From Bacteroidia bacterium (GTDB lineage: Bacteria; Bacteroidota; Bacteroidia; Bacteroidales; CAJPTX01), in NCBI GenBank assembly GCA_905373475.1, contig CAJPTC010000001.1, positions 186,001 to 250,000 on the forward strand: a DNA stretch of 64,000 nucleotides, written 5' to 3'. Position numbers and translations under genes: made by a program. Positions 35,475-46,250 of this stretch are shown here, piece by piece; within the stretch, counting starts at the first letter, position 1, and every line of letters starts with the position of its first letter. The notes under the pieces are model-generated. The model was given only the letters and a program-made list of their open reading frames with translations. It was not told the origin of the DNA and searched no databases.

Positions 35475-37016
35475 ATGTTAGTTGTATGGATAATCGTAAC
35501 CGTGCTCGTGTCGCTTGCCATAGGCTTTGGCGTGGCATACTGGCTACTGGGCAAGCTGTTACGAGAACGAAATGAGCGCATGATTGCGGAGGCAAAACTG
35601 GAGGCTGAGCGTATTCATGCTGAAAAGATTGAAAAGGCAGATGCCCATTTCCAGCGTCTTAGGGGAGAGTTTGAAGCAAAGTCTAGAGTTCGTGAAGAGA
35701 AGATTGCTAACGCTGAACGCGACTTGAAGCAACGGGAAAACAACCTGCGCAACCAACAGACCGAGTTACAGAAGAAACGAAAGGAACAGGAAGCACAGCG
35801 GGCGTCGCTCACTGCCAAAATGGAGCATTACGACGAGTTGTGCAAAGAGACTGAAGAGCTTAAGGCACGACACATAGGGCGTATGGAAGAAATTGCTGGC
35901 ATGTCGGCAGAGACGGCAAAAGAACAGCTAGTACAATCGATGACCGATACGGCTCGTAGCGAGGCTATGAGCTATGCGGCGGAAATTGTAGAAGAAGCGA
36001 AACTTAATGCCAATAAAGAGGCAAAGCGAATTATTGTGCAGTCGATACAACGTCTGGCAACAGAGACGGCTATCGAAAACGCCGTGTCGGTTTTCCACAT
36101 AGATTCTGACGAGGTAAAAGGAAAGATTATTGGTCGCGAGGGGCGTAATATTCGTACCCTAGAGTCGGTAACAGGTGTTGAGCTTATTGTAGATGATACG
36201 CCCGATGCCATTGTACTTTCAGCCTTTGACCCCGTACGTCGGGAGATTGCGCGTCTTTCGCTTCACCAGTTGGTACAAGATGGGCGTATACATCCTGCAC
36301 GCATAGAAGAGGTTGTGGCGCGTGTTACGAAGCAGCTTGAAGAGGAAATTCAGGAAACGGGCAAACGTACAGTGATAGATCTCGGTGTGCATCCTTTGCA
36401 CCCCGAATTGGTGCGTATGGTGGGACGTATGAAGTACCGCTCTTCGTATGGGCAGAATTTGCTACAACACTCGCGCGAGGTGGCCAATCTTTGTGCCATC
36501 ATGGCGAGCGAATTAGGGCTTAATGCAAAGCTAGCGAAACGGGCAGGTTTGCTACACGATATTGGGAAAGTGCCCGATGAGGAGCCCGATTTGCCACATG
36601 CACTCTATGGGATGAAGCTTGCCGAGCAGTACAAAGAGAAACCTGAGGTTTGCAATGCGATAGGTGCTCACCACGACGAAATTGAGATGACTACGCTCAT
36701 TGCGCCCATTGTTCAGGTGTGCGATGCGATTTCGGGAGCTCGTCCAGGTGCACGTCGCGAGGTGGTAGAAGCCTACATAAAGCGCTTGAAGGACATGGAA
36801 ACGCTTGCGCTTTCTTACCCTGGGGTTGAAAAGACGTATGCTATTCAGGCGGGGCGTGAGCTGCGTGTAATTGTGGGGAGTGAAAAGATGGATGATCAGG
36901 CATCGCAGCGTTTGGCTCTCGAGATTGCACGGAAGATTCAAGAGGAAATGACTTATCCGGGGCAGGTGAAGGTCACCGTGATTCGCGAGACTCGCGCGAC
37001 AGGGATCGCGAGATAA
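35475..37016 (+). CDS. rny: Ribonuclease Y
   Basis: This membrane-anchored endoribonuclease starts mRNA decay. I chose ATG 35475 ([13 protein letters not shown]), which puts the membrane helix at the very N-terminus; the GTG at 35451 lies right after the 6S terminator. In the 513-residue product come a transmembrane helix (1-24), a long coiled coil (about 30-170), a KH domain (about 200-270, with [15 protein letters not shown]) and an HD domain with the metal-binding His-Asp pair in LLHDIGK (near 361). Length and order are typical. Confidence 0.95.
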   Translation: MLVVWIIVTVLVSLAIGFGVAYWLLGKLLRERNERMIAEAKLEAERIHAEKIEKADAHFQRLRGEFEAKSRVREEKIANAERDLKQRENNLRNQQTELQKKRKEQEAQRASLTAKMEHYDELCKETEELKARHIGRMEEIAGMSAETAKEQLVQSMTDTARSEAMSYAAEIVEEAKLNANKEAKRIIVQSIQRLATETAIENAVSVFHIDSDEVKGKIIGREGRNIRTLESVTGVELIVDDTPDAIVLSAFDPVRREIARLSLHQLVQDGRIHPARIEEVVARVTKQLEEEIQETGKRTVIDLGVHPLHPELVRMVGRMKYRSSYGQNLLQHSREVANLCAIMASELGLNAKLAKRAGLLHDIGKVPDEEPDLPHALYGMKLAEQYKEKPEVCNAIGAHHDEIEMTTLIAPIVQVCDAISGARPGARREVVEAYIKRLKDMETLALSYPGVEKTYAIQAGRELRVIVGSEKMDDQASQRLALEIARKIQEEMTYPGQVKVTVIRETRATGIAR

Positions 37017-37047
37017 CCCGTTCGTTGTTTCAACGCAAGAAATATGC

Positions 37048-37084
37048 AAAAGAGGTGTGGCAGTGGGCTTCACCTCTTTTTTTA
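37048..37084 (+). terminator. Terminator of rny
   Basis: AAAGAGGTG pairs with CACCTCTTT, followed by a run of T. The open frame of the next gene extends back through it, which supports the later start at 37128. Confidence 0.85.
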
Positions 37085-37127
37085 TCCAGTGGTGTTCTAT
37101 CATTATTATCGTAGCTACTTTAGTGCC

Positions 37128-40100
37128 ATGCGTAAATCGTACCTAGTAGGTTTTGTTCTATTCTTTTTGAGCTTAGCACTTTGCGCACAAGAAACTACGC
37201 TGCAACGTGTTCGCATTGATCAGCCTATGTCCGTGCTGTTGCAAGAAGAACTTGCTGCGGATGGGGTGGAGTTACTTGAGTTTCTGGGAGGCAATGAATA
37301 TGTAGCACGTGTCGGGCAAAATGCATTGCAAAACAAGGTGCGCTTGCGGAATTCCTCTAGCTCGTTTGTGCCTTTTACAGCAACTGAGAAAATAGCGCCC
37401 AGTCTTTTGCAAAAAGAGGGTGAACTGAGTGTACGGCTCTTCCTTATTACCGAGTCCGAACTTCAGTCGGTACGTAGTTCTATAGAAACTCTTGGTGGTA
37501 CGTATCTCTCATACGACGAGCTTCTGCATGCGGTACGTTGTACCATGCCCAGTGCGCGCCTTCAAGAGCTTGCGCAGCACGATGCCGTACTATGGGTGTT
37601 TCCGTTACCGCGGCAGCGTAAAATTCGGGATTGGGCAGGGAAACTGCTGAGTGGAGTGCCACTCGTTCAGCACGAAGGTAATGCAGTGGGACTCGATTTA
37701 ACAGGGCACGGAGTGCGCATTGGGATCTGGGATGAAACGATAGACCCACACCCCGATCTCGTTGATAAAGTCTCTGTGCAGGAGAAAGAGATGCAAAGCA
37801 CTGGGCATGGTACGCATGTGGCGGGCATCATTTTAGGGGCAGGCTTTCTACAGCCTGCAGCACGAGGCATGAGCCCTCAGGCAAGGGCGTGGAGCTATAA
37901 TTTTAAGTTTGAGGAGTCGCAACGCGACGAATGGGATGAGATGCAGGAGGCCTACCAGCAGTACCATTTTTCGCTTACCAACAATTCTTACGGACTAGAT
38001 TATACGGAGGACGATTGCTCCGACTATGAGCAAATGGTATACGACTTCGATGCTCCCTTCGATTTTTTGGCTCGGCGCTATCCGCTACTCACTCATGTGT
38101 TTGCGGCGGGGAACGAGCGGAACAATATCTCCTGTGCTTCCAAATTTAATAATGGCTATGGTTCGTCGCCCAGTCGTGGTAAGAATCTGATTTATGTGGG
38201 AGCTGTTGATGCAGATGCGCGCATGACCTCATTCTCTTCTTGGGGACCTATGGATGACGGGCGACTTATTCCGACTGTGGTTGCGCACGGGGCTCGCGTG
38301 TTGAGTGTAGACAGGAGTAGTGGCTATACGCGCCTTTCGGGTACTTCTATGGCATGCCCTGCCGTGACGGGGCAGCTCGCTTTGGTAACGGAGTACTATG
38401 GGCGTGAGAACAACAATGAGATCCCGCGTAGCGATTTGTTGCGAGCCTTGGTTGCCAATACTGCGGAAGATATTGCACCCGAAGGGCCTGATTATGCCAC
38501 GGGGTATGGTTTGGTAAAAGTTCCGAATATGATAGATGTGCTGCGTAGCCAGAATTATGTTTTGGACAGCTGTAGCGGACAAGGCGAGCAACGAGACTAT
38601 GAGATTTTTGTTCCTGATGGCGTAAAGAGTGTACGAGTCATGCTTGTATGGAACGATGCTGTAACACTCCGTCCGCATGCATGGGGCGAGAAAGCGCTTG
38701 TGAACGATTTGGATTTAGTTGTTGAAAACGGTAACACAACACTACTTCCGTGGATACTTGACCCTAAGCAACCGAGTCGTGCGGCAAAGCAGGGCGAAGA
38801 TCACCTGAATACGATGGAGCAGGTTACAGTCGCCTCGCCACAACGTACCTTGAAGGTCTCGGTTTATGCTACTGCGCTCCCTCGCCCGAGTCAGCCATTC
38901 GCTCTTGTTTGGTACTTTGAGCGAGAGCCTCAAGCTGCCTTTCTATTACCCCGTGCTGGCGAAAAGTTGGGTGAATCTTTTACGGTTTCCCTCAGTGGGC
39001 TAACTGTGCCCATACAGCTGCGTGTACTCAACCAGCGGGGCGCTACGCTGAAGTTTACCACATTGTCTAAGACTACGGAGGAGCTTCAGTTGGATGTAAA
39101 GAATTTTGATACGGTGTATCTCGAGGCGACCGACCTTCATACTCGTACCATAACTTCGGGGAAGTTTGCATGTATTCCAGTGCCGCAATTGCTTCGCTTA
39201 GACAACGCCGAAGAGATCCCGAATGGTCTCAAACTCTCGTGGAGACAGATAGAGCTCCCTAATACAGAATTCCACTATAGTATTTGCATTGCTTGCAGCG
39301 CTGACGGTAATTGGCAGGAGATTGGGCGGGTTAGTGCAAAAGAGAGCTCGTACGAGATAGCGCCTACCCAACTGTTTGGCGCAACGCGGGTTGCACTTGC
39401 TGTGCGCGTGGTGCTAGGCAATGTACAAGGGAAACTTTCTGACGCCATGTTTACTCCGCTGCTGCCTCCACGTACCAATGCAACAGTCTCTACGCTCCCG
39501 TCTTTGTATACCAGCATACAGATGACGGATGCCGCCCATCTGCCGCTTGAAGAGGGCGCTACTGTTGCCGTAAACGCTACGGTTAATCTGCGTGTACACG
39601 TGGCAGTAGAAAGGCAATTGCAAAAGCTGCAAGTGCATGGTGAGGAGCTTCCATTTGCTGATGCGGGCGAGGGAAACTATACAGCCTCATTTCAAATTCC
39701 CGCACGCGGTCTATACCGCAATTTCTGTTTTGAGCCACAAACTATTAAAGCCCCCTCTGTGCCCGAACATACGGTAACGCTTCGCTATGACAGTGTGCAG
39801 CATCTCGGTTTACAAGTGATGGAGGAGGGTGTGTTGCGTAAAGCATCGCAACTTTTGCGTCGCGGAACGACGTTAACCTTGCTCTGCGAGGAAAAAGGAA
39901 TTAAGCGTGCGGTCTATTTCACAGTAAATGGGGAACGACTTGATGGAACGTACTACGAAAAAAGACTCGAAGCAAAATATACCCTTACAGCCGACTACGC
40001 TAAGGCAGAGTTGCAGATAGATTGTTTTTATACTGACTTACCAGCAATTCCTTTCACAAGTGAGGTGCATGGCACAGGGGCAAGAATAGAATATCTTACC

Positions 40101-40577
40101 AACGGAGCACGCCTATTGCCCAACGAGCTATGTGCTCGTGGTGAACTACTCTCGGTTCGCATAGAGCCCAATACGGGGGTTGGGATAGAAAAGATAATAT
40201 GCAATGGTGCACCTCTGAAATGCCAGGAACAAGAAGGAATTTTTATAGCTGATTACCTAGTTCCCACGAGTAGTGAGGTCTCTTCGGTGCACATAGCAAT
40301 TTATCTTTCGGGTTCACCCACCGAAGTCGTAGATACTTTTGCGGGTAATATACAGGTTGCACCCAATCCGTTCGGGAGTCTGCTGCGCATTTCGTGCAAC
40401 GAATTGCGAAATGTGCGCTATGCCTTATTGAATGCACAAGGTGTTCTGGTACGTTCGGGCTTGTTGGAAGCGGGAGAAACGCTTGTAAGTACAACAACGC
40501 TACCCGTAGGAATATATCTTTTACGTCTAACAATCGAGGAGAGGATAATGAAGGTTTATAGGGTGGTAAAAGAGTAG
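37128..40577 (+). CDS. T9SS-exported S8 subtilase
   Basis: I chose ATG 37128, which starts a clear signal peptide (MRKSYLVGFVLFFLSLALCAQ). The 1149-residue protein has a prodomain-like region (about 20-185), a subtilisin-type protease with Asp202 (IGIWDET), His227 (GHGTHVAG) and Ser407 (SGTSMACP), a following beta domain, fibronectin-like and other beta-rich segments, and a T9SS type A sorting domain in the last 80 residues (VAPNPFGSLLRI, LLNAQGVLVRSG, GIYLLRL, end VVKE). The triad is intact, so it should be an active surface or secreted protease. It is a much shorter relative of the giant subtilase at 10000-18993; the protease parts align while the adhesin-like repeats are missing. Confidence 0.93.
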   Translation: MRKSYLVGFVLFFLSLALCAQETTLQRVRIDQPMSVLLQEELAADGVELLEFLGGNEYVARVGQNALQNKVRLRNSSSSFVPFTATEKIAPSLLQKEGELSVRLFLITESELQSVRSSIETLGGTYLSYDELLHAVRCTMPSARLQELAQHDAVLWVFPLPRQRKIRDWAGKLLSGVPLVQHEGNAVGLDLTGHGVRIGIWDETIDPHPDLVDKVSVQEKEMQSTGHGTHVAGIILGAGFLQPAARGMSPQARAWSYNFKFEESQRDEWDEMQEAYQQYHFSLTNNSYGLDYTEDDCSDYEQMVYDFDAPFDFLARRYPLLTHVFAAGNERNNISCASKFNNGYGSSPSRGKNLIYVGAVDADARMTSFSSWGPMDDGRLIPTVVAHGARVLSVDRSSGYTRLSGTSMACPAVTGQLALVTEYYGRENNNEIPRSDLLRALVANTAEDIAPEGPDYATGYGLVKVPNMIDVLRSQNYVLDSCSGQGEQRDYEIFVPDGVKSVRVMLVWNDAVTLRPHAWGEKALVNDLDLVVENGNTTLLPWILDPKQPSRAAKQGEDHLNTMEQVTVASPQRTLKVSVYATALPRPSQPFALVWYFEREPQAAFLLPRAGEKLGESFTVSLSGLTVPIQLRVLNQRGATLKFTTLSKTTEELQLDVKNFDTVYLEATDLHTRTITSGKFACIPVPQLLRLDNAEEIPNGLKLSWRQIELPNTEFHYSICIACSADGNWQEIGRVSAKESSYEIAPTQLFGATRVALAVRVVLGNVQGKLSDAMFTPLLPPRTNATVSTLPSLYTSIQMTDAAHLPLEEGATVAVNATVNLRVHVAVERQLQKLQVHGEELPFADAGEGNYTASFQIPARGLYRNFCFEPQTIKAPSVPEHTVTLRYDSVQHLGLQVMEEGVLRKASQLLRRGTTLTLLCEEKGIKRAVYFTVNGERLDGTYYEKRLEAKYTLTADYAKAELQIDCFYTDLPAIPFTSEVHGTGARIEYLTNGARLLPNELCARGELLSVRIEPNTGVGIEKIICNGAPLKCQEQEGIFIADYLVPTSSEVSSVHIAIYLSGSPTEVVDTFAGNIQVAPNPFGSLLRISCNELRNVRYALLNAQGVLVRSGLLEAGETLVSTTTLPVGIYLLRLTIEERIMKVYRVVKE

Positions 40578-40627
40578 AATGATGTGTCTGAAAGGAAGAA
40601 TTTGCGACAAAGTTCTTAACTTTCGGC

Positions 40628-42124
40628 ATGAGCAAGTTAATAAAACGTCTGGGGAAGCATTTCTACGGTGCTAATCCGCAAGAGAGGAGGAAAGGAATAC
40701 GGAATTTGTTCGCATTCCTGTTTTGTAGTCTGATTTTTATTGCCTTTTGGTTTATTCCTCCAAATGTGTACGGGCTTCCCTCTGACCTCCCTATAACGCA
40801 GCAGCGAGTTATAGCGCTGTTTATCTTTGCGGCGCTACTTTGGATAGCCGAGCCCGTGCCTGCGTGGGTCACATCCATAACTGTGTTAGTACTCTTGTTG
40901 CTCACGGTCTCAGACAGTGGGTTTACGATCTTCCGTGCAGATAGCGAAGGCTCTTTAGGTACGCTCATCAACCATCAAACCCTCATTCATACATTTGCCG
41001 ATCCTATCATTATGCTCTTCATGGGCGGCTTTGTGCTAGCTATGGCAGCAAGCCACGTAGGGCTCGATGTAGCGATAGCTCGTTTGCTGTTAAAACCTTT
41101 TGGAACGAAGTCGGAGTATGTGCTTTTAGCGTTCATATTCATTACAGGGCTTTTCTCCATGTTCATTAGCAACACAGCAACGGCGGCTCTCATGATAACT
41201 ATCCTCACGCCTGTGCTCAAGACGTTGCCCGAAGACGGGAAAGGACGAATAGCGCTTGCACTTGCCATTCCTATAGGTGCTAACATAGGCGGCATTGGTA
41301 CCCCTATCGGAACGCCCCCCAATGCGATTGCTCTAAAATATTTGAACGATCCTGCGGGGCTAAATCTCAACATCGGGTTTGGTGAATGGGTTGCGTACAT
41401 GATGCCGCTGACGTTTATCCTCCTATTCGTCTCTTGGTTGTTGTTGAAATGGCTTTTCCCCTTTAAGCAGAAGCGCATTCATCTGGTTATAAAGGGCGGA
41501 CTTAAGAAGGGCTGGCGCACACAAGTCGTGGAGATTACTTTTCTGCTTACCGTCTTACTCTGGATGTTCGATAAGCTAACAGGCATTCAGGCAGGCGTGG
41601 TGGCGTTAATTCCCATTGCCGTTTTCAGTCTTTTGGGCGTTATAACCAAGGACGATCTTGGAAAGATAAACTGGAGTGTTCTCTGGATGGTTGCGGGCGG
41701 TTTTGCATTGGGTGAAGGCATGAAAGAAACGGGGTTAGCGCAAACAATAGTGAGTTCCATTCCCTTTCATGCATGGCCAGCGTTTGTAGTTATTGTAGCC
41801 TCGGGGCTGGTATGTTGGTTGCTCTCCACCTTTATAAGCAACACCGCAACTGCCGCACTGCTGATGCCCATTCTTGCAGTAGTGGGAGTAGGTATGACCG
41901 ATCTTCTTCTTCCCTTCGGGGGCGAAAAGACGCTACTCATTGGGATTGCACTCTCGGCTTCGCTTGCTATGATGTTGCCCGTAAGCACGCCTCCTAATGC
42001 CATTGCCCACTCTACGGGCTTTATCGCGGTGCGCGATATGGAGCGTTTTGGTTTACTAACAGGTATTATAGGACTTACTCTGGGATACGGCGCACTGATC
42101 CTCTTTGGCAGACTTCTTTGGTAA
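40628..42124 (+). CDS. SLC13/DASS-family sodium-coupled anion transporter
   Basis: The 498-residue inner-membrane protein has about 11-12 hydrophobic helices and an inverted repeat in which each half carries the family's SNT motif: ISNTATAA near residues 180 and 403, each followed further on by a TPPNA block (GTPPNAIAL and STPPNAIAH). These form the sodium and substrate sites of DASS transporters. Substrates in the family are dicarboxylates, citrate or sulfate; which one applies here cannot be read from sequence. It stands 50 bases after the subtilase gene. Confidence 0.88.
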   Translation: MSKLIKRLGKHFYGANPQERRKGIRNLFAFLFCSLIFIAFWFIPPNVYGLPSDLPITQQRVIALFIFAALLWIAEPVPAWVTSITVLVLLLLTVSDSGFTIFRADSEGSLGTLINHQTLIHTFADPIIMLFMGGFVLAMAASHVGLDVAIARLLLKPFGTKSEYVLLAFIFITGLFSMFISNTATAALMITILTPVLKTLPEDGKGRIALALAIPIGANIGGIGTPIGTPPNAIALKYLNDPAGLNLNIGFGEWVAYMMPLTFILLFVSWLLLKWLFPFKQKRIHLVIKGGLKKGWRTQVVEITFLLTVLLWMFDKLTGIQAGVVALIPIAVFSLLGVITKDDLGKINWSVLWMVAGGFALGEGMKETGLAQTIVSSIPFHAWPAFVVIVASGLVCWLLSTFISNTATAALLMPILAVVGVGMTDLLLPFGGEKTLLIGIALSASLAMMLPVSTPPNAIAHSTGFIAVRDMERFGLLTGIIGLTLGYGALILFGRLLW

Positions 42125-42238
42125 CACTATAACAGACCTTAAGGTTCTCACCCTGTGTATTTGGCTACTTCGCATAAAAATAGCAATTTTGTTTGGTCGT
42201 TGGTGGTAGTATTAACATAAGCTTGGGGGTGGCAGGTG

Positions 42239-43741
42239 ATGGATCTTAAGATAGGTAGTGCACTCATATCCGTGTACGAAAAGAAGGGGTTGGAGGAGTT
42301 GCTATCTGTTTTAAGCTCGTTTGGTGTCGAGCTCATTTCCACAGGCGGTACTTGGGAATACATTTCACAACTGGGGCATTCCGCTCTTAAGGTTGAGACG
42401 CTATCGGGTTATCCGAGCATCCTCGGGGGACGTGTGAAAACCCTTCATCCTTCTATCTTTGGCGGAATTTTGGCGCGTCGTAGCTACAAGACGGATGAAG
42501 AGCAGCTTGTAAAGCACAATATTCGTACGATAGATCTTGTCGTAGTAGACCTTTATCCGTTTGAAGAGGCGTTAGCGTCGCAAGCATCAGAAGAAGAACT
42601 CATTGAAAAGATAGATATCGGCGGTGTCTCTCTCTTACGTGCAGCGGCGAAAAATTTTATAGACGTTGTAGTGCTCTCTTCGCGCGACCAGTATGCCACC
42701 CTTGCCGCGTTGCTTACACGACAAAACGGGAATATAACCCTCGAACAACGCCGTCAGTTCGCAAAAGATGCTTTTGTTCGGACTGCTAACTACGATGCTG
42801 CCATTGCAGGCTATTTCGCTGGGTTAAATTTACCCCCTGTGCCGCAATTCGATAAAGTGGCAACACTCCGTTACGGCGAAAATCCGCACCAGAAGGCAGA
42901 ATTTCGTGGCGACCTCGAGCAGATGTTTGAGAAGTTGCATGGCAAAGAGCTTTCTTACAATAATCTGCTAGACCTGGAGGCTGGGCTGGGGTTACTGGCC
43001 GAATTTTCCGAGCCCACTTTCGTGGTAATAAAGCATGGCACGCCCTGTGGCGTAGCGTCGGCTACTACGCCGTTGGAGGCGTGGAAAAAAGCTTATGAGA
43101 GCGATACCGAGTCAGTCTTCGGGGGAATTATTCTCACCAACTGCACTATCGATAAGGCATGTGCCGAGGCGCTCTCTGGTTTGTTCTTTGAGGTATGCAT
43201 AGCCGCCGATTTTACGGCGGAGGCTCGGCAGATACTCGAACAAAAGCGTAATCGGATTCTCTTGAAAAGGGGGACGGCACAGCTGCAAAACACGCTAGCA
43301 CGTAGTGTGCTCAATGGTGTTCTGGTACAAGAGCGCGACACGCAGAACATAGAAGCACTAGATTGGGTAACGGCTAAGACTTCGCCCGATGTGTCTGATA
43401 TTGAGTTTGCGAACAAGGTAGTGAAACATTGTAAAAGCAATGCCATTGCTATCGTGAAGAACAAGCAGCTTATAGGCAACGGTGCAGGGCAAACGAGTAG
43501 AGTAGATGCCGTACGGCAAGCTATAGAGAAAGCGCACCGTTTTCATTTTGATCTTAAGGAGGCAACATTAGCCTCTGATGCGTTTTTCCCCTTTGCCGAT
43601 TCGGTGGAACTAGCAGCACGCGAAGGGGTTACGGTATTTGTACAACCAGGGGGCTCGGTGCGCGACAAAGAGGTTATTGATGCGTGCAACAAGCTAGGCG
43701 TAGCGATGCTATTTACGGGGCTTCGCCATTTCAAACACTAA
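42239..43741 (+). CDS. purH: Bifunctional AICAR formyltransferase / IMP cyclohydrolase PurH
   Basis: PurH performs the last two steps of purine synthesis. I chose the ATG at 42239 rather than the GTG one codon earlier. The IMP cyclohydrolase part (about 1-145) has LISTGGTWEYI and GRVKTLHP; the AICAR formyltransferase part (about 150-500) has RYGENPHQKAEF, KHGTPCGVA and the C-terminal end VAMLFTGLRHFKH. It lies 28 bases upstream of mreB, a neighbour relation I know from Bacteroidales. Confidence 0.95.
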   Translation: MDLKIGSALISVYEKKGLEELLSVLSSFGVELISTGGTWEYISQLGHSALKVETLSGYPSILGGRVKTLHPSIFGGILARRSYKTDEEQLVKHNIRTIDLVVVDLYPFEEALASQASEEELIEKIDIGGVSLLRAAAKNFIDVVVLSSRDQYATLAALLTRQNGNITLEQRRQFAKDAFVRTANYDAAIAGYFAGLNLPPVPQFDKVATLRYGENPHQKAEFRGDLEQMFEKLHGKELSYNNLLDLEAGLGLLAEFSEPTFVVIKHGTPCGVASATTPLEAWKKAYESDTESVFGGIILTNCTIDKACAEALSGLFFEVCIAADFTAEARQILEQKRNRILLKRGTAQLQNTLARSVLNGVLVQERDTQNIEALDWVTAKTSPDVSDIEFANKVVKHCKSNAIAIVKNKQLIGNGAGQTSRVDAVRQAIEKAHRFHFDLKEATLASDAFFPFADSVELAAREGVTVFVQPGGSVRDKEVIDACNKLGVAMLFTGLRHFKH

Positions 43742-43769
43742 GGGTATTTCAGAAGAATAGATAAAGAGA

Positions 43770-44792
43770 ATGGGGTTGTTTTCTTTTTTCACTCAGGAGT
43801 TGGCCATAGACCTAGGAACGGCCAACACCATAATTATATACAACGATAAGGTGGTTGTAGACGAGCCATCAATTGTTGCAACAGATCGTAAAACAGGCAA
43901 ACTCATAGCTATCGGCAAAGAAGCGAGACAGATGCAGGGTAAGACGCATGAGAACATCATGACGGTACGCCCTCTGCGTGACGGGGTTATTGCCGATTTC
44001 AATGCTGCGGAACAGATGATTCGTGGCATGATAAAGCTGATAAACAAACGTAGCCGACTATTTACCCCAGCGCTGCGAATTGTGATCTGTATCCCGAGTG
44101 GGAGTACAGAGGTTGAGATTCGTGCTGTGCGCGACAGTGCAGAACAAGCCGATGGGCGCGATGTGTACATGATCTACGAACCAATGGCAGCCGCGCTCGG
44201 TATTGGTTTGAATGTAGAAGAGTCGCAGGGGCACATGGTGGTTGACATCGGAGGGGGGACTACCGAAATTGCTGTGATTTCGTTGGGTGGCATTGTATGC
44301 AACAAGTCGGAGCGTATTGCAGGCGATACCTTCACTGCTGATATTCAGGCTTATATGCGTCAGCAGCACAACATTAAGATTGGTGAACGTACGGCCGAGG
44401 ATATAAAGATTACCGTCGGTGCAGCGCTTGCCGACCTCGATAATCCCCCAGAAGATTACTTGGTACACGGTCCGAATCTGATGACTTCGTTGCCGATCGA
44501 AGTACCTGTAAATTACCAAGAAATTGCTCACTGTCTTGAAAAGTCGTTAAGCAAGATTGAGACTGCCGTTCTCAACGTCTTGGAAATGACCCCCCCAGAG
44601 CTTTATGCCGATATTGTGAAGAGCGGTATTTATCTCACAGGCGGTGGGGCATTACTACGTGGGCTTGACAAACGCCTTTCGGACAAAATAAAGATTCCCT
44701 TTATCGTGGCAGAAGATCCTTTACATGCGGTAGCGCGTGGTACGGGGATAGCCCTCAAGAACGTCGAAACGTGCAAATTCTTGATGCGCTAG
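43770..44792 (+). CDS. mreB: Rod-shape actin homologue MreB
   Basis: The 340-residue cytoskeletal ATPase starts with an amphipathic stretch (MGLFSFFTQE) and has the actin phosphate motifs AIDLGTANTIIIY (near 11) and MVVDIGGGTTEIAVI (near 156), plus the C-terminal YLTGGGALLRGLDKRL. Length is typical. It heads the shape operon mreB-mreC-mreD-mrdA, probably co-transcribed with purH. Confidence 0.97.
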   Translation: MGLFSFFTQELAIDLGTANTIIIYNDKVVVDEPSIVATDRKTGKLIAIGKEARQMQGKTHENIMTVRPLRDGVIADFNAAEQMIRGMIKLINKRSRLFTPALRIVICIPSGSTEVEIRAVRDSAEQADGRDVYMIYEPMAAALGIGLNVEESQGHMVVDIGGGTTEIAVISLGGIVCNKSERIAGDTFTADIQAYMRQQHNIKIGERTAEDIKITVGAALADLDNPPEDYLVHGPNLMTSLPIEVPVNYQEIAHCLEKSLSKIETAVLNVLEMTPPELYADIVKSGIYLTGGGALLRGLDKRLSDKIKIPFIVAEDPLHAVARGTGIALKNVETCKFLMR

Positions 44793-44866
44793 TGCATTGT
44801 GTCGTGTTTCTCTGCTCTCACCCTTCCCTACTTGCAACGTGCATAGGGCGATAACCGACACGAAGC

Positions 44867-45700
44867 ATGACGGGTTTACTCCGTTTTCTGAAAAGGTTTC
44901 AGCATCTTGCTTTCTTTATTTTGCTAGAAAGCTTGGCAATAGTTGTATACCTACAAAGCGACTACTTGCTGAAGGCTCGCGCTGGTTTTTGGCTTAAAGA
45001 GGCAGAAGCGTTCGTTGAGGAGCATCTTACGTCTCTATCGTCCTACTTGGGATTACGAGACCAAAATGAGCGTCTTGTGGCGGAAAATTTGGCACTGCGC
45101 AATGAACTCGAGCGCCGACGCATAGCGGTGGAGTTCCTTCACGACGTGAAGCTCGATTCGTTGCACAAAAGTCAGTATCGCTTCTATGGGGGAACTGTGG
45201 TAAGCAACTCGGTTGTAAAACAGCACAACTATTTTGCGATAGATGTGGGAGCAAAAGATGGAATAGCCCCCGATATGCCCGTATTGGCCGATGGGAGTGT
45301 GGCAGGTATTGTGCTCACCACCTCGCGGCATTATTCTATCGTAATATCATTATTAAACACTGATATGCGTCTTTCCGCCAAGCTCAAGCGCACAGGTTAC
45401 TTTGGCTCGTTGCGTTGGGATGGCGTAAACTACCAGACGGCGCTCCTCTCTGACATACCCCACCACGTAGACGTGCGCGAAGGCGATACGGTTATAACTA
45501 CAGGCTATTCCAATATTTTCCCACCCGACCTCTTTGTAGGAGTTGTAGACAACGTTGAGGTAAAGGGGGGCGATTTTAATATTGTGCGTGTTAAGCTCGG
45601 CTGCGACTTCAAGCGGATGCACTACGTTACCCTTATTGACGATAGGTTGCGCAAAGAGCGTGACTCAATCGAACAAACCCTCCGCAGTACCGATGAGTAA
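44867..45700 (+). CDS. mreC: Rod-shape determining protein MreC
   Basis: The 277-residue bitopic inner-membrane protein links MreB to the cell-wall synthases. An N-terminal membrane helix (about 12-32), a short coiled coil (about 60-85, LRDQNERLVAENLALRNELERRR) and two beta-barrel lobes with VLADGSVAGIVLTTSRHYS and GDTVITTGYSNIFPPDLFVG are visible. The stop codon overlaps the start of mreD. Confidence 0.93.
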   Translation: MTGLLRFLKRFQHLAFFILLESLAIVVYLQSDYLLKARAGFWLKEAEAFVEEHLTSLSSYLGLRDQNERLVAENLALRNELERRRIAVEFLHDVKLDSLHKSQYRFYGGTVVSNSVVKQHNYFAIDVGAKDGIAPDMPVLADGSVAGIVLTTSRHYSIVISLLNTDMRLSAKLKRTGYFGSLRWDGVNYQTALLSDIPHHVDVREGDTVITTGYSNIFPPDLFVGVVDNVEVKGGDFNIVRVKLGCDFKRMHYVTLIDDRLRKERDSIEQTLRSTDE

Positions 45701-46217
45701 ATTCTGGCAGTACTTTTTTCTTTTCGTTGGGTGCGTATTGGCGCAGGTCTTTGTTTTTGACAACATTCAGCTTTGGGGGTTCATTGTGCCCTATATCTAC
45801 CTCTTGTTCCTACTGATACTGCCGAACAATGTATCGCGTCCTTTCCTCTATATCCTAGGTTTCCTTCTTGGGTTGAGTGTAGATCTTTTTTCCTCTACGT
45901 TGTGCCTTCATGCAGCCGCCACTACGTTTATGGCATTTCTACGCGCTCCACTCATCTCGTTTACCACTTCGCAACAACAGCTACAGAAGACTCCGCTTCC
46001 CATTCTGCGTGCTATGGGCTTTGCTTGGACGGCGCGTTTTATTGTGCTGCTTGTCTTTGCCCATCACCTCCTTTTACATTTCCTATCCACGGCTCCCGTT
46101 TTTACCACCCCGTGGCTCACCCTACTACGCGTTATTGCCAATACGCTTGTTACAAGTCTTATACTCCTCATCGCCGAATTCTTTATTTACCCACCGCAAG
46201 AACGGCTAAAGAACTAG
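45693..46217 (+). CDS. mreD: Rod-shape determining protein MreD
   Basis: I chose ATG 45693 (MSKFWQYFFLFVG); the longer open frame runs backward inside mreC. The 174-residue product is almost all membrane helices (about 5-6), as expected for MreD, with the family-like FLLGLSVDLFSSTLCLHAAATTF segment (written here only as an outline, residues about 52-73). It overlaps the mreC stop by 8 bases and precedes mrdA. Confidence 0.9.
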   Translation: MSKFWQYFFLFVGCVLAQVFVFDNIQLWGFIVPYIYLLFLLILPNNVSRPFLYILGFLLGLSVDLFSSTLCLHAAATTFMAFLRAPLISFTTSQQQLQKTPLPILRAMGFAWTARFIVLLVFAHHLLLHFLSTAPVFTTPWLTLLRVIANTLVTSLILLIAEFFIYPPQERLKN

Positions 46218-46250
46218 CAAACCAACAAGAACGTTTCTGTGGTTTAGCAA

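Noticed and set aside
37044..37127. N-terminal extension of the second subtilase
   Set aside because: It contains the rny terminator; the signal peptide starts at the ATG at 37128.
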